This document shows positions 19,827 through 28,572 of a stretch of 64,000 bases of DNA, piece after piece. The notes beneath the pieces are model-generated. The model made no database searches, was not told the DNA's origin, and worked only from the letters and a program-made list of their open reading frames with translations. The position numbers and the translations under genes were made by a program. The first letter of the stretch is position 1, and every line of letters starts with the position of its first letter. Source of the DNA: Verrucomicrobiota bacterium (GTDB taxonomy: Bacteria; Verrucomicrobiota; Kiritimatiellia; RFP12; UBA1067); assembly GCA_023269675.1 (NCBI GenBank), contig JAHFSX010000003.1:124001-188000 (forward strand), in the 5' to 3' direction.

Positions 19827-21137
19827 ATGAACGGCGGTGCAACGGATAGCGGGCTGCGCGCGGGACTGTCCTCCGGCGGGAATCCAGCCTATTTGGGGCG
19901 CTGCTCCGCAGCGCTGGAGCAGGCTCTCGGGGCGACCCCCTTCTATGCGGCGTGGCGGGCGGCGGATCCCGGACTCGCCGCGCCGGTGCTGAGCCGTTAC
20001 GCCGCCCTGCCCGCGCTGACCAAAGCCGACATCCGCGCCCATTTTCCCGAAGGTTTCGTGCCGGCCGGGGTTGATTTCGAAACGGAACTCCAGAGCGGGC
20101 GCACCTCCTACGTCTCGACCAGCGGTTCGACGGCCGACCGGGTGACGCTCTTCTGGTCGCAGGCCTGGTGGGACCACTCCGAGCGCGCCAGTTGGAAGCT
20201 GAACGCGCACCTGAGGCGCGTGGCGGACGGCGCCCACCGCGAGGCGGTCTTGGCGTCGCCGCGCTGCGTCGGCCCCTGCCGGGAAGGGGACGCCCTGCCG
20301 GTCGGCAAGCGCACGCTGGGACGGCTGCTGTTTCTGAATCAGACCGTCAACCCCGCAAGCTGGACCGACGGCGACAGGTGCCGCATGCTCGGCGAGCTGG
20401 CCGCTTTCCGTCCGGCCGTGCTGGAGGCCGACCCTTTTTATCTGGCCGCGCTGGCCGCCTTCGCGCTGGACCGCCGGTTGCCGGTATATCAGCCGGCCGT
20501 GATCACGTTCACCTACTCCTTCCCGGCGCAGGTGTTTCTGAACGTGATCAGGCAGGTGTTCACTGCGCCGCTGGTCAGTTCCCACGGGTCGACCGAGACG
20601 GGGTATGTGTTCATGGAGTGTGAACACGGGCGCATGCACCAGAACACCGACTCGTGCCATGTGGACTTTGTGCCGCTTGAATCCCGCGTATCAGGAACGG
20701 TTCTCGGCCGCCTGCTGGTCACGCCGTTCGGGCATCCGGTGCAGAGTTTCGTGCGGTTCGACGTGGGCGATCTCGCCGAACGGTCGCCGACTCAGCCGTG
20801 CCTTTGCGGCCGGCGCGAGGGGCTCACGCTGGAGCGCATCGTGGGACGCTCGGCCGACGTGACCTTGACGCGGGACGGGCGGCGGGTGACGGTGGCCGAC
20901 GCGGATGCGGTGTTGGCGGAGGAGCCGGCGGTTCGCGGCTTTCAGATCGACCAGTCGGACGCGGGGGAGCTTCGCGTGCGGCTCGTTCTCGCGCCGCACG
21001 CCGCAGGCGATGTGCCGCGGCGCGCCGAAAGGCGGTTGGCTGACCTGTATGATTTTCCGGTGGTTGCGGAAGCGGTTGCGGCGCTGGAGCATGAGGCGTC
21101 TGGCAAGGTGCGGCTCGCGCGGCGCACCGGCGGATGA
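19827..21137 (+). CDS. Adenylate-forming enzyme, PaaK/CapK-like (436 aa)
   Basis: It belongs to the phenylacetate-CoA ligase/coenzyme F390 synthetase-like branch of AMP-forming enzymes. Visible motifs are the phosphate loop STSGSTADRVTLF, the Thr/Glu motif SSHGSTETGY, RFDVGDLAE and the hinge-like RIVGRSAD, then a small C-terminal lid domain. CLCGRR may hold a structural metal site. The substrate cannot be told from sequence; no polysaccharide or phenylacetate genes flank it. A clear promoter upstream and a repeat downstream suggest a single-gene unit. Confidence 0.8.
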   Translation: MNGGATDSGLRAGLSSGGNPAYLGRCSAALEQALGATPFYAAWRAADPGLAAPVLSRYAALPALTKADIRAHFPEGFVPAGVDFETELQSGRTSYVSTSGSTADRVTLFWSQAWWDHSERASWKLNAHLRRVADGAHREAVLASPRCVGPCREGDALPVGKRTLGRLLFLNQTVNPASWTDGDRCRMLGELAAFRPAVLEADPFYLAALAAFALDRRLPVYQPAVITFTYSFPAQVFLNVIRQVFTAPLVSSHGSTETGYVFMECEHGRMHQNTDSCHVDFVPLESRVSGTVLGRLLVTPFGHPVQSFVRFDVGDLAERSPTQPCLCGRREGLTLERIVGRSADVTLTRDGRRVTVADADAVLAEEPAVRGFQIDQSDAGELRVRLVLAPHAAGDVPRRAERRLADLYDFPVVAEAVAALEHEASGKVRLARRTGG

Positions 21138-21171
21138 GGCGTCGAATCAAATTAAATGACGATATGATTTT

Positions 21172-21247
21172 ACCACCAAGACTCGGAGAACACGAAGTTC
21201 ACCAAGATATAACTTGGTGGGCTTGGCGTACTTGGTGCCTTGGTGGT
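21172..21247. repeat. Periodic quasi-palindrome (9-nt CACCAAG word)
   Basis: The left arm starts ACCACCAAG and ends TTCACCAAG (to 21206). The right arm starts CTTGGTGGG and ends CTTGGTGGT (21213-21247). Within each arm a word like nnCACCAAG recurs every 8-9 nt, and the two arms are complementary with drift. Confidence 0.8.
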
Positions 21248-21294
21248 GATGATGGGGTAGGAAGTCGGCTTAGCTCGCGCAGTGGAGGTCGGTT

Positions 21295-21921
21295 ATGAGC
21301 GGTGTCATTTATCTGTTGGCCGGCAATCCGCGCTCCCGCGGCGGGAAGCCCGACCCGGCCATGCGGGCGTTCTTTAATGAGGTCGGCCCGGAGCGCCCGC
21401 GGGTCGCCTATCTCGGCGCGGCCAGCGGCGACGACCTCGGGTTCTTCGAGGCCATGCGGGAGCGCCTGATGGAAAGCGGCGCGGGCGAGGTGGAGCTGGC
21501 GCCGCTGTGCGGCGCGGCGGGCGACCCCGCCGCGGCGCGGCGCGTGCTGTCGCGCGCCGATGCGGTGTTCGTCAGCGGCGGGGACGTGGACGAGGGGATG
21601 GAGGTCCTCCGCGCGGAGGCGGGGGTGCTCGCGTGCCTGCACGCGCGGTTCGCGGGCGGCGTCCCCTTCATGGGGCTTTCGGCCGGGAGCATCATGCTGG
21701 CGCGCGGCTGGATCCGTTTTGCGGAGGCGGAAGGCGAGCGGGACACGCTGATCGAGTGTCTGGGTTTCGCGCCGGTCTATTGCGACGTGCACGGCGAGGC
21801 CGAGGGCTGGGACGAGCTGAGAGCGCTGCTGCGGCTGCTGCCCGAGACGACCGTCGGGTACGGTATCCGCGCGGGCGGCGCGCTGCGGGTTTGGGAGGGG
21901 GTCGTGGAAAGCGTGGGCTGA
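21295..21921 (+). CDS. Peptidase S51-like protein (dipeptidase E / cyanophycinase fold)
   Basis: 208 residues. The fold is suggested by VIYLLAGNPRSR, VAYLGAASGDD, ADAVFVSGGDVDEGM and the nucleophile elbow GLSAGSIML, with Ser129 as the predicted nucleophile. Family members cleave Asp-X dipeptides or cyanophycin-like polymers through a Ser-His-Glu/Asp triad; the His is probably in CDVHGE. GGAGG lies upstream of ATG 21295. It converges with the acyltransferase gene across a periodic palindrome. Confidence 0.78.
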   Translation: MSGVIYLLAGNPRSRGGKPDPAMRAFFNEVGPERPRVAYLGAASGDDLGFFEAMRERLMESGAGEVELAPLCGAAGDPAAARRVLSRADAVFVSGGDVDEGMEVLRAEAGVLACLHARFAGGVPFMGLSAGSIMLARGWIRFAEAEGERDTLIECLGFAPVYCDVHGEAEGWDELRALLRLLPETTVGYGIRAGGALRVWEGVVESVG

Positions 21922-21940
21922 GACTGACGCGACAACATGA

Positions 21941-21998
21941 AAACTTTCAACGCTGAATGCTGCGCACTTGAACGTTGAACGTTAAGCGCTGAGAGTTT
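21941..21998. repeat. Periodic quasi-palindrome (TTCAACGT word) between convergent genes
   Basis: AAACTTTCAACGCTGAA on the left is mirrored by a right arm ending AGCGCTGAGAGTTT. The right arm contains GAACGTTGAACGTT. It lies between the S51 peptidase and acyltransferase stops. Confidence 0.7.
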
Positions 21999-22022
21999 CA
22001 CGTGGAAGGACCGCCGCCGCGG

Positions 22023-22838
22023 TCAGGCCATCGGCAGGCCCCACTCCTTGATTTTGCCCTCGATGAAGGCCATGCTCTGCTCGTGCATTTTGCGGGCGCC
22101 GAGCTCCGGCAGCAGCACGGGGCCGCAGGCGAAGCGGATCGGCTTGTTGGGGTCGACCGGGCCGAAGTCCTTGATCCACTTGCCGGTCTGGAGGAAGTCG
22201 GTCTTGACCGCGAGCGGCACGATCGGCACGCCCGCGCGCTCGGCCAGTTTCGAGCCCAGCGAGTTGAAGTGCTTGCTGTCGAAGATCGCCTGGCGCGTGC
22301 CCTGCGGGAAGAGCAGCACCGAACTGCCGCCGGCGAGGCGCTTCGCGCCCTCTTCGAGCACGGTCTTGAGATCCTCGCGCGCGTTTTTGCGCGAGATCCC
22401 GATGCAGCCCACGGTCCGCGTGGAGGCGCCTACCAGCGGCATTTTGTCGAGGCTCGCCTTGAGCACGATCGAGAGTTTCCCGAAGGAGAGCAGCGTGGTG
22501 GGGAAGACCATGGTCTCCAGCGTGCTCATGTGGTTGGCCACGTAGACGACCGGCCCCTGATAGGCGGCGCGCTGCTCGAACCCCTCGAACGTGACGATCC
22601 CGCCCAGCTTCTCGGCGAACGCGACGGACGCCATGCACACCTCGGCCCACTGCGCATAACCGAACCGGCGGAACAGGTTCTTGATCGCGCACTGGTAGAC
22701 GATATGCAGGATGGTGAAGGCGTAGCGGAAGGAGTTGAGCGTGCTGATGCGCGCCGGATGTGACGGCCGGTTCGTGGGGGCCGTCTCGTAGTGCCCGGTG
22801 GTGCGAAGGGCCTCCTGGAACTCTTTGCATGTAGTCAT
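22023..22838 (-). CDS. 1-acylglycerol-3-phosphate acyltransferase-like protein (PlsC superfamily)
   Basis: 271 residues. It probably transfers an acyl chain to lysophosphatidate or a related lysolipid at the inner membrane. The acyltransferase blocks are variant: NHMSTLE gives H-x4-E instead of H-x4-D, and FPQGTR replaces FPEGTR. A conserved C-terminus (VPLAVKTDF, KDFGPVDP) marks a known subfamily, so the changes are not degeneration. The start MTTCKEF at 22838 is chosen because upstream sequence is not protein-like and a TATAGT -10-like box lies just before it. It converges with the S51 peptidase. Confidence 0.82.
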   Translation of the reverse strand: MTTCKEFQEALRTTGHYETAPTNRPSHPARISTLNSFRYAFTILHIVYQCAIKNLFRRFGYAQWAEVCMASVAFAEKLGGIVTFEGFEQRAAYQGPVVYVANHMSTLETMVFPTTLLSFGKLSIVLKASLDKMPLVGASTRTVGCIGISRKNAREDLKTVLEEGAKRLAGGSSVLLFPQGTRQAIFDSKHFNSLGSKLAERAGVPIVPLAVKTDFLQTGKWIKDFGPVDPNKPIRFACGPVLLPELGARKMHEQSMAFIEGKIKEWGLPMA

Positions 22839-23027
22839 GATCTGGAAACTATAGCAGAAGACGGACAGCTGCGGGAGTGGGGAACACAAAAAACGTGGGC
22901 GGCCCATGGGCCCCTCGGCTTGACCCTGTTTTTCGTTTGTGACATGCTTACAGCCTATTCTTGGTGAAAGCGGCGGAGGCAAGCCCGCCCCCCGCGGGGC
23001 GGAAACAAACGATAGGGTCGTGCGCAT

Positions 23028-23062
23028 GCCGAACGCCGAACACTGAACACTGAACATTGAAG
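23028..23062. repeat. Single-arm 7-nt tandem array (CTGAACA/CCGAACG)
   Basis: GCCGAAC twice, ACTGAAC twice, then ATTGAA in tandem. No complementary arm was found. It lies just before the CE15 esterase gene. Confidence 0.7.
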
Positions 23063-23091
23063 TTATGAGTAAGCCCAAGGGGAGAGGTGAC

Positions 23092-24261
23092 ATGATGAAA
23101 GTTTTATGTGCGCTATACGCGGTGTCGGTCTCGGCCGCCCTGGCCGTCGATCTTCCCGATGTGTTGAAGAGCGCCAACGGAAAGACGGTCGATTCCGTGG
23201 CGGTGTGGGAGTCGGCGCGTCGTCCGGAGGTGCTGGAGCTTTTCAAGACGCAGGTCTTCGGCCGCAATCCCGTGGAGCGGCCGGCCTCGCTGCGCTTCGA
23301 GGCGGTGGACGCGGGCACCGAGATGCTGGAGGGCAAGGCCCTGCGCAAGCGGGTCAACATCCGCTACTCGGGCCCGGGCGGCGAAGGCACAATCCGCCTG
23401 ACCGCGTTCATCCCCAAAGCCGCCCAGCCCGCGCCCGCTTTCCTGCTGATCTGCAACCGGCCCGAGCAGAACATCGATCCCGAGCGCAACGTGAAAAGCC
23501 CCTTCTGGCCGGTCGAGGAGCTGGTGGCGCGGGGCTACGCCGCGCTGTCGTTCCAAACGGGCGATGTCGACCCCGACACGTTCGACGGCTTCACCAACGG
23601 CGTCCACGGCGTGTTCCAGCCCGACCCCCAGGTGCGTTCGCCGGAGGCGTGGGGCACGATCGCGGCCTGGGCCTGGGGCGCGAGCCGCATCATGGACTGG
23701 ATCGAGACCGAGCCGCTGATCGACCGCACGCGCGTCGCGGTGGTCGGGCACTCGCGCGGCGGCAAGACCGCGCTCTGGTGCGGCGCGAGCGACACCCGCT
23801 TCGCGCTCACGATCTCCAACGACTCCGGGTGCGGCGGCGCCAAGCTCAACCGCATGGACCTGCCCCTGTCGGAGCACATCGCGCGCATCAACACCGTTTT
23901 TCCGCACTGGTTCTGCGGGAACTTCAAACAGTACGGCGACAACGAGGCGGCGCTGCCGCTCGACCAGCACATGCTGATCGCCCTGCTCGCGCCGCGTCTG
24001 GCCTATGTGGCCTCGGCCTCGCTGGACGACTGGGCCGGGCAGCCGGGCGAGTTCCGCTCCTGCGTGCTCGCCTCGCCGGTGTGGCGGCTCTACGGAAAGA
24101 AGGGGCTGGTCGGCGAGACCTTCCCGGCCGCGGACACGCCGCTTCAGGAGGGCTGCATCGGCTACCACCTGCGCACCGGCAAGCACGACCTCGCGCTCTA
24201 CGACTGGGAGCGCTACATGGATTTCGCGGACCGGAACTGGAGAAGGTCATTAGTGCGTTAG
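23092..24261 (+). CDS. Secreted CE15-like glucuronoyl esterase (alpha/beta hydrolase)
   Basis: 389 residues. CE15 enzymes cleave the ester between glucuronic acid on xylan and lignin alcohols. The signal peptide (MKVLCALYAVSVSAALA) is followed by the hydrolase fold. The nucleophile Ser221 is in GHSRGGKTALW, and the family-specific blocks ISNDSGCGGA, FPHWFCGNFKQY and DQHMLIALLAPR are all present. The bacterial HSR form replaces the fungal CSR. GGAGAGG lies before ATG 23092/23095; the ATG at 23065 is in the preceding repeat region and less likely. The last residues SLVR and the TAG stop come from the TTCATTAG repeat that follows. Confidence 0.88.
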   Translation: MMKVLCALYAVSVSAALAVDLPDVLKSANGKTVDSVAVWESARRPEVLELFKTQVFGRNPVERPASLRFEAVDAGTEMLEGKALRKRVNIRYSGPGGEGTIRLTAFIPKAAQPAPAFLLICNRPEQNIDPERNVKSPFWPVEELVARGYAALSFQTGDVDPDTFDGFTNGVHGVFQPDPQVRSPEAWGTIAAWAWGASRIMDWIETEPLIDRTRVAVVGHSRGGKTALWCGASDTRFALTISNDSGCGGAKLNRMDLPLSEHIARINTVFPHWFCGNFKQYGDNEAALPLDQHMLIALLAPRLAYVASASLDDWAGQPGEFRSCVLASPVWRLYGKKGLVGETFPAADTPLQEGCIGYHLRTGKHDLALYDWERYMDFADRNWRRSLVR

Positions 24262-24348
24262 TTCATTCGTTCGTTATCCATAAAGGGGAAAACTAATGGA
24301 TGAACTTTGGAACTAATTAACCAATGAACTAATGAACGAATGAACTTT
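24245..24348. repeat. Periodic quasi-palindrome (8-nt TTCATTAG word) spanning a stop and a start codon
   Basis: The left arm (24245-24275) has TCATTAG, TTCATTCG and TTCGTT. The right arm (24311-24348) has AATGAACT and AATGAACG in tandem. The left arm contains the stop of the CE15 gene and the right arm the ATG of deoA. Confidence 0.8.
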
Positions 24349-25647
24349 ATTCCCCAATGGGTGATCGAGAAGAAACGCGACGGAGGCGCGCTTGACGCGG
24401 CCGAGATCCGCGCCTTCATCGCGGGCTTCACGGCCGGCGCCATCCCCGATTACCAGATGGCCGCCCTGGCGATGGCGATCTACTTCCGTGGCATGACGTC
24501 CGAAGAGACGGCGGTGCTCACGGACGCCCTGATGCGCTCCGGCGACCTCGTGACCTTCGACGCCTGGCCGCGCCCCACTGCTGACAAGCACTCGACCGGC
24601 GGCATCGGCGATAAGCTCTCGCTCATGATCGCGCCGCTGGCGGCCGCGGCGGGGCTCGCCGTGCCCATGATTGCGGGGCGCGGGCTCGGCATCACGGGAG
24701 GCACGATCGACAAGCTGGAGTCCATCCCCGGTTACGACACGCGGCTCTCGGTCACCGCCTTTAAACGGGTAGTCGCCGAGGTGGGCTGCGCGATCATCGG
24801 GCAGACCGAGCGGATCGCTCCCGCCGACAAGAAGCTCTACGCGCTGCGCGATGTCACCGGCACGGTGCCGAGCATCCCGCTCATCACCGCCAGCATCATG
24901 TCCAAGAAGCTCGCCGCGGGGGCGCAAACGCTCGTGCTGGATGTCAAATGCGGGCGGGCGGCTTTCATGCGGACGGTTGACGACGCGCGGACGCTGGCGC
25001 AGAACCTGGTCCGCATGGGCCGTGCCCTCGGCCGAAAGGTGGGCGCGCTCATCACCGACATGGACCAGCCGCTGGGCCGCACGGCCGGCAACGCGGTCGA
25101 GGTTCTGGAAGCCATCGAAACGCTCAAGGGGGCCGGCCCGGCGGACACGCGCGCGCTGACGGTCGAGTTCACCGCGCGGATGACCGTGCTGGCGGGCGTG
25201 CATCCCGACCTTGAAACCGCACGGACTCTCTTGGCCCGGCTGCTCGATGAGGGCCGTGCTTTGGAGGTCTTCCGCCGCATGGTCGTTGCGCAGGGCGGCG
25301 ACCCGCGGGTGCTTGATGACGCGCGCCTCTTCCCGCAGCCCGGCGCGGTCCTGGAGGTGCCGGCCGCGCACGCCGGCACGGTGGCCTTTGTGGACGCGCA
25401 GCAGATCGGACAGATCGTGCTGCAGCTGGGCGGCGGGCGCACGTCGGTTGCCGACGTGATCGACCCCGCGGCCGGCGTGGACCGCCTCGTGCAGGCGGGC
25501 GATCCGGTTGCGAAGGGTCAGCCTCTCATGCGGCTGCTGGCCAAGGACGCCGCCCTGGCGGAGTCGCTCGCCGCGGCCGCCGCCGAGGCGGTGCGCATCA
25601 CGAGCGAGCCGGTTCCGGAGCGCCGGCTCATTTTGGAAACCATCTGA
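24340..25647 (+). CDS. deoA: Thymidine/pyrimidine-nucleoside phosphorylase
   Basis: 435 residues, the usual length. It cleaves thymidine or uridine with phosphate in pyrimidine salvage. Family motifs are intact: the N-terminal IEKKRDGGAL, VDKHSTGG-like ADKHSTGGIGDKLSL, RGLGITGGTIDKLE, ADKKLYALRDVTGTV, ITASIMSKKLA and the Lys-rich KCGRAAFM. The start ATG AAC TTT is the last unit of a periodic repeat and has no recognisable Shine-Dalgarno upstream. Homology begins within a few residues of this start, so it is probably right. cdd follows 48 bp later, a coherent nucleoside-salvage pair. Confidence 0.95.
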   Translation: MNFIPQWVIEKKRDGGALDAAEIRAFIAGFTAGAIPDYQMAALAMAIYFRGMTSEETAVLTDALMRSGDLVTFDAWPRPTADKHSTGGIGDKLSLMIAPLAAAAGLAVPMIAGRGLGITGGTIDKLESIPGYDTRLSVTAFKRVVAEVGCAIIGQTERIAPADKKLYALRDVTGTVPSIPLITASIMSKKLAAGAQTLVLDVKCGRAAFMRTVDDARTLAQNLVRMGRALGRKVGALITDMDQPLGRTAGNAVEVLEAIETLKGAGPADTRALTVEFTARMTVLAGVHPDLETARTLLARLLDEGRALEVFRRMVVAQGGDPRVLDDARLFPQPGAVLEVPAAHAGTVAFVDAQQIGQIVLQLGGGRTSVADVIDPAAGVDRLVQAGDPVAKGQPLMRLLAKDAALAESLAAAAAEAVRITSEPVPERRLILETI

Positions 25648-25695
25648 CGGATCGGTCCGATCCGTCCGGCCCGTCGAATCCGAAATAAAGCCATT

Positions 25696-26121
25696 ATGAA
25701 AAAAACAACGTTACCGGGCATCAGTCGAGAGATGCAGACCTTCCTGGTCAAGGCCGCGCGCGCGGCGGCGGCGCATGCGCACTGCCCCTACTCGCAGTAT
25801 CCCGTGGGTGCGGCGCTGCTCACGGCGGACGGCCAGGTCTACACGGGATGCAACGTGGAGAACGTCTCGTACGGGCTCAGCATCTGCGCTGAGCGCACGG
25901 CGCTTTTCAAGGCGGTCAGCGCGGGCTGCCGCGATTTCGCGGCGCTGGCGGTGGCGGGAGGCGACAAGCAGCCCGCCGCGCCGTGCGGCGCCTGCCGCCA
26001 GGTGCTGGCCGAGTTCTGCTCGCCCGGGACGCCGGTGGTCGTCGCGAGGCTCAAAGGCGGCAAGGCGATCACGACCACCCTCGGCGCGCTGCTGCCCATG
26101 GGCTTCGCCAGCCTGAAGTAG
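25696..26121 (+). CDS. cdd: Cytidine deaminase
   Basis: 141 residues, matching the homotetrameric class. It deaminates cytidine and deoxycytidine to uridine forms. Zinc ligands Cys64, Cys97 and Cys100 lie in SICAERTA and PCGACRQVL; Glu66 is the proton shuttle. The substrate-binding motifs YSQYPVGAALL and TGCNVENVSYG are present. It pairs with deoA upstream for pyrimidine salvage. A GC-rich hairpin (GGGGG/CCCCC near 26130) follows but lacks a T tract. Confidence 0.95.
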   Translation: MKKTTLPGISREMQTFLVKAARAAAAHAHCPYSQYPVGAALLTADGQVYTGCNVENVSYGLSICAERTALFKAVSAGCRDFAALAVAGGDKQPAAPCGACRQVLAEFCSPGTPVVVARLKGGKAITTTLGALLPMGFASLK

Positions 26122-26381
26122 GACTCGGGCGGGGGCGGCGCCCCCCGTTGTGACCGCCGCCTCTCCAAATGACCTTCGGCGCTCCCCGCCGGTTTCCGCG
26201 GCGGAAGCGTCCCGCGGGCCGGTGAGCGCGGCCTGAAATTCATGCCGCATCCGGCTTGAAGGTATGGCGCAAAGGACGGGAAAGCGCTAATATGGACACC
26301 CTTTTTTAGAAGTGCGAGGCTGGGTCGGGGACGGGGCTTTACTGCCCCCGGCTGAACCCCGGCCCGCCACGAGGAGATTGC

Positions 26382-28421
26382 ATGCTTACGAAGAAACGGA
26401 AGATGGTCGTCACCTCGGCGCTGCCCTACGCCAACGGCGACATTCATATCGGGCATCTGGTGGAGTATGTGCAGACCGATTTCTGGGTGCGCTTCCAGAA
26501 AATGCGCGGCCACGAGTGCGTTTATGTCTGCGCCGATGACACCCACGGCACGCCGGTGATGTTGCGGGCGCGCGCGGAGGGGATCACGCCCGAGGAGCTG
26601 ATCGCCCGCAGCTATGCGCTGCACACCCGGGACTTTTCCGACTTCGAAGTCCATTTCGACAACTATTACTCGACCAACTCCGAGGAGAACCGCACTTTCA
26701 GCAACGGCATCTACAAGGCGATGCAGAAGAGCGGAGCGGTCACCACGCGCAACCTGCCGCAGCTCTACTGCGAACACGACGCCATGTTCCTGCCGGACCG
26801 CTTCGTCAAAGGCGTCTGCCCCAAGTGCGGCGCGGAAGGCCAGTACGGCGACTCGTGCGACGTCTGCGGCCAGACCTACGCGGCCGAGGAGCTGAAGGAC
26901 GCGCGCTGCGCGATCTGCGGCCAGCCGCCGGTCACGCGCGACAGCGAGCACCTCTTCTTTGAACTGGAGCCGTTCCGCAACTATCTCAAGACGTGGATCC
27001 CCGCGCACACCGCGCCGGACGTGGCCAACAAGCTGCTGGAGTGGTTCAACGAGCCGCTGCGCGGCTGGTGCATCTCGCGCGACGCCCCGTACTTCGGCTT
27101 CGAGATTCCCGGCCACCCGAACAAGTTTTTCTACGTGTGGGTGGACGCGCCGATCGGCTACATGGCCTCTTTGAAGAAGTGGTGCATGGATCACAGCGAG
27201 TCGTTCGACACGTGGTGGCAGAATCCCGAGGCGGAGCTGTACCACTTCATCGGCAAGGACATCGTGCGCTTCCACTGCCTCTTCTGGCCGGCCATGCTGC
27301 ACACCGCCGACTACAAGACGCCGAGCCAGGTCTTCGTCCACGGCTTCCTCACGGTCAACGGCGAGAAGATGAGCAAGTCCAAGGGCACCTTCATCAAGGC
27401 GCGCACCTATCTGGACTATCTCAACCCGCAGGACCTGCGCTTCTATTACGCGTGCAAGCTGAACGGCTCCACCGACGACATGGATCTCAACCTCGGTGAT
27501 TTCGTGAACCGCGTGAACTCCGACCTCGTGGGCAAGATCACCAACCTCGCCTCGCGCGGGGCGCAGATGCTGCAGAAGAGCCTGGGCGGCATGACCGGCA
27601 CGATGGATCCCGAAGGTCGCGCGCTGTGCGCGAAGGCGCAGGACTGGGCGCAGAGCATCGCCGCGCATTACGAGGCGCGGGATTTCAGCAAAGTGATGGT
27701 CGAGGTGCGCGACCTGGCGGATCAGGCGAACCAGTATTTCGACTCCAAAGCGCCCTGGGCGCTGGTGAAGAGCGATCCCGAGGCCGCGCGCAGCGTGATG
27801 ACCTCGGTCCTGAACATCTTCCGCGTGCTGGCGATCTACATGCAGCCGGTCCTGCCCTCGTATGCGGCGAAGGTCGCGCGGCTCTTCAACGAAACGACCT
27901 ATGTGTGGTCGGACGTGAAGAAGATCATCGAGAACGCGCCGGTGAAACCTTACGAGTATCTCGCCACGCGCGTCGAGCAGGCTTCGGTGGACAAGCTGAT
28001 CGAGGCCAGCCGCGCCGTCGAGCCGCCGGCCGCGAAGCCGGCCCCCGCGAAGGCGCCCGAGCCGGTCAAAACCGCGGTGGAGCCCGTGAAGGAGATGATC
28101 GATTACGACACCTTCGCCAAGGCGGACATGCGCGTGGCCACCGTGCTTTCGGCCGAGCTGGTCGAGGGGGCGGACAAGCTGCTCAAGATCCAGCTCGACA
28201 TCGGCGAGGCCAGGCCGCGCCAGGTGTTCGCGGGCATCCGCAAGGCATATGATCCCGCCACGCTGGTGGGGCGCCAGGTGGTGATGGTCGCCAACCTCGC
28301 GCCGCGCAAGATGCGCTTCGGCATGTCTGAGGGCATGATCCTCGCGGCGGGCAATCCCGACGGCGCGCTCTTCGTGGTCTCGCCGGACGCCGGTGCGGTG
28401 CCCGGCGCGACGGTGAAGTAA
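26382..28421 (+). CDS. metG: Methionyl-tRNA synthetase with C-terminal tRNA-binding domain
   Basis: 679 residues. It charges tRNA-Met. The HIGH motif is HIGH at 22-25 and the KMSKS motif at 329-333. A zinc knuckle carries two CxxC pairs (CPKCG and CDVCG). An anticodon-binding helical domain follows, then an Ala/Pro/Lys linker near 550-570 and an EMAP/Arc1p-like tRNA-binding domain (about 575-679) with VANLAPRKMRFGMSEGMILAA. GAGGAG precedes ATG 26382. The 260-bp region upstream contains a TAATAT -10-like box but no convincing -35. Confidence 0.97.
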   Translation: MLTKKRKMVVTSALPYANGDIHIGHLVEYVQTDFWVRFQKMRGHECVYVCADDTHGTPVMLRARAEGITPEELIARSYALHTRDFSDFEVHFDNYYSTNSEENRTFSNGIYKAMQKSGAVTTRNLPQLYCEHDAMFLPDRFVKGVCPKCGAEGQYGDSCDVCGQTYAAEELKDARCAICGQPPVTRDSEHLFFELEPFRNYLKTWIPAHTAPDVANKLLEWFNEPLRGWCISRDAPYFGFEIPGHPNKFFYVWVDAPIGYMASLKKWCMDHSESFDTWWQNPEAELYHFIGKDIVRFHCLFWPAMLHTADYKTPSQVFVHGFLTVNGEKMSKSKGTFIKARTYLDYLNPQDLRFYYACKLNGSTDDMDLNLGDFVNRVNSDLVGKITNLASRGAQMLQKSLGGMTGTMDPEGRALCAKAQDWAQSIAAHYEARDFSKVMVEVRDLADQANQYFDSKAPWALVKSDPEAARSVMTSVLNIFRVLAIYMQPVLPSYAAKVARLFNETTYVWSDVKKIIENAPVKPYEYLATRVEQASVDKLIEASRAVEPPAAKPAPAKAPEPVKTAVEPVKEMIDYDTFAKADMRVATVLSAELVEGADKLLKIQLDIGEARPRQVFAGIRKAYDPATLVGRQVVMVANLAPRKMRFGMSEGMILAAGNPDGALFVVSPDAGAVPGATVK

Positions 28422-28475
28422 GGGCTCGGCGCAACCGTACGTTGCCGCACACAATTCAAACTGAGTGCTTCTTGG

Positions 28476-28542
28476 TATGTTGTACCGGCTTTAGCCGGCA
28501 ACGCTGCAAGGTTACGGTGCCGCCTAAAGGCGGTACAACATA
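28476..28542. repeat. Nested palindrome of the CCGCCTAAAGGCGG class
   Basis: A perfect 12-bp outer stem TATGTTGTACCG/CGGTACAACATA encloses two small hairpins, CCGGCTTTAGCCGG and CCGCCTAAAGGCGG. It lies between metG and menA. Confidence 0.82.
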
Positions 28543-28572
28543 CGAAGCCAGCTACGCAAATAAGGCATCGGG

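Noticed and set aside
22023..22838. Acyltransferase with H-x4-E and FPQGTR taken as an inactive enzyme
   Set aside because: The rest of the protein matches a subfamily in which I recall these variants as normal, so loss of function is not supported.
22839..23360. Upstream extension of the acyltransferase frame to 445 residues
   Set aside because: The added part passes through repeat-like and untranslated sequence (a decayed 7-nt array and G/C runs); family homology starts at the ATG at 22838.
24245..24348. Periodic repeats as possible CRISPR arrays
   Set aside because: Units are 6-9 nt, directly abutting or drifting, with no unique spacers, and arms are complementary. No cas genes are present.
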